This document shows, one piece after another, positions 63,866 through 64,000 of a stretch of DNA of 64,000 nt. The first letter of the stretch is position 1, and each line of letters starts with the position of its first letter. Position numbers and translations under genes: made by a program. The notes beneath the pieces were generated by a model. It was not told the DNA's origin. It ran no database searches and saw nothing but the letters and a program-made list of their open reading frames with translations. Location of the stretch: the NCBI GenBank assembly GCA_034521975.1, contig JAXHLR010000006.1, positions 62,001-126,000 on the forward strand, written 5' to 3'. The DNA comes from Acidimicrobiales bacterium. GTDB taxonomy: Bacteria; Actinomycetota; Acidimicrobiia; Acidimicrobiales; SKKL01.

Positions 63866-64000
63866 TCAGACGACACAGGATCGCTGCCCGGCGGCTTCGT
63901 CCCAACTCAAGCCGGACCTTTCGGTCCCCTCCCGCGCGAGGGTCTCGGCGGCTCCCCCGTCACAGGTGCAGCGAGGCTCTCCGTCGCCGGCACAATGTGG
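63866..64000 (-). CDS. C-terminal end of a Cys-containing protein (cut by window edge)
   Basis: A minus-strand frame open from the edge to the TGA at 63866 encodes 44 residues with cysteines (HCAGDGEPRCTCDGG...QRSCVV). It lies upstream of sufB in the same direction and could be a regulator or Fe-S accessory protein. Too short to identify. Confidence 0.3.
   Translation of the reverse strand, partial: PHCAGDGEPRCTCDGGAAETLAREGTERSGLSWDEAAGQRSCVV

Overview
This is a GC-rich (about 68-70%) bacterial chromosome segment. It has dense gene packing, many GTG starts, ATGA/GTGA start-stop overlaps, F420-type enzymes (CofC/FbiD, an LLM flavin/F420 oxidoreductase), a PIN-PhoH fusion, a WS/DGAT acyltransferase, an ImuA'/ImuB/DnaE2 mutasome with mycobacterial-type SOS boxes and a SigR/RsrA-like ECF pair. 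Together these point to an actinobacterium; the set fits the class Acidimicrobiia (inference; no rRNA is present).

Layout. 1-12.7 kb: SOS mutagenesis region. dnaE2 is translationally coupled to a PAS/GAF/GGDEF/EAL signalling protein that runs off the left edge; imuA'-imuB form a second operon. Each operon has a perfect TCGAAC-N4-GTTCGA box almost at the start codon. Between them lie a secreted cutinase/PET-hydrolase-like enzyme with an unusual C-terminal domain, a CheA-like kinase lacking its CheW-like domain, and an LLM oxidoreductase. 12.7-33 kb: mostly ordinary genes (rnhB, rpiB, a GH38 mannosidase, gpsA, cofC, a PIG-L deacetylase, a frameshifted WS/DGAT gene, phoH, an exonuclease, a thiolase-DUF35 pair, a thioesterase), then a DevSR-like two-component system with universal stress proteins, DsbB and a thioredoxin-like protein. 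33-38 kb: orphan ABC solute-binding protein, panD, YceI, and a DUF2786/metallohydrolase pair.

38-47.6 kb: a stress cluster around an ECF sigma/anti-sigma pair. I find six promoter-like sequences of the form GGAAT/G-N18(19)-GTT directly upstream of six transcription units. They are arranged as two divergent pairs plus one further opposed pair. The units include a five-gene operon (TVP38-like, discoidin-like lipoprotein, CDP-alcohol phosphotransferase, VOC, CopB-type ATPase), a MerA-like disulfide oxidoreductase, the sigma/anti-sigma operon itself, a second tiny zinc-finger protein, a DUF3179 lipoprotein and an NAD(P)H:flavin-reductase-like protein.

49.1-64 kb: a nitrosative-stress and Fe-S cluster region that begins at a tRNA 3'-end remnant, as integrated islands often do. 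It contains two tandem group-III truncated globins, a DUF1971-globin fusion, a RIC/YtfE di-iron repair protein, a hemerythrin-like gene, a COG2345/SufR-like regulator with three cysteines, and sufB-sufC-sufD-sufT. A shared 20-bp palindrome (NTTCTAG-N6-CTAGAAN) precedes the globin operon, the regulator/DUF488 pair, ric and (degenerate) sufB. This suggests one Fe-S/NO-responsive regulon. The same region carries wrecked copies of aconitase and a cytochrome P450.

Several genes are broken only by a single-base indel in a short homopolymer (WS/DGAT, one lipoprotein, the hemerythrin-like gene); these could be sequence errors. The aconitase and P450 have multiple internal deletions and are real pseudogenes.
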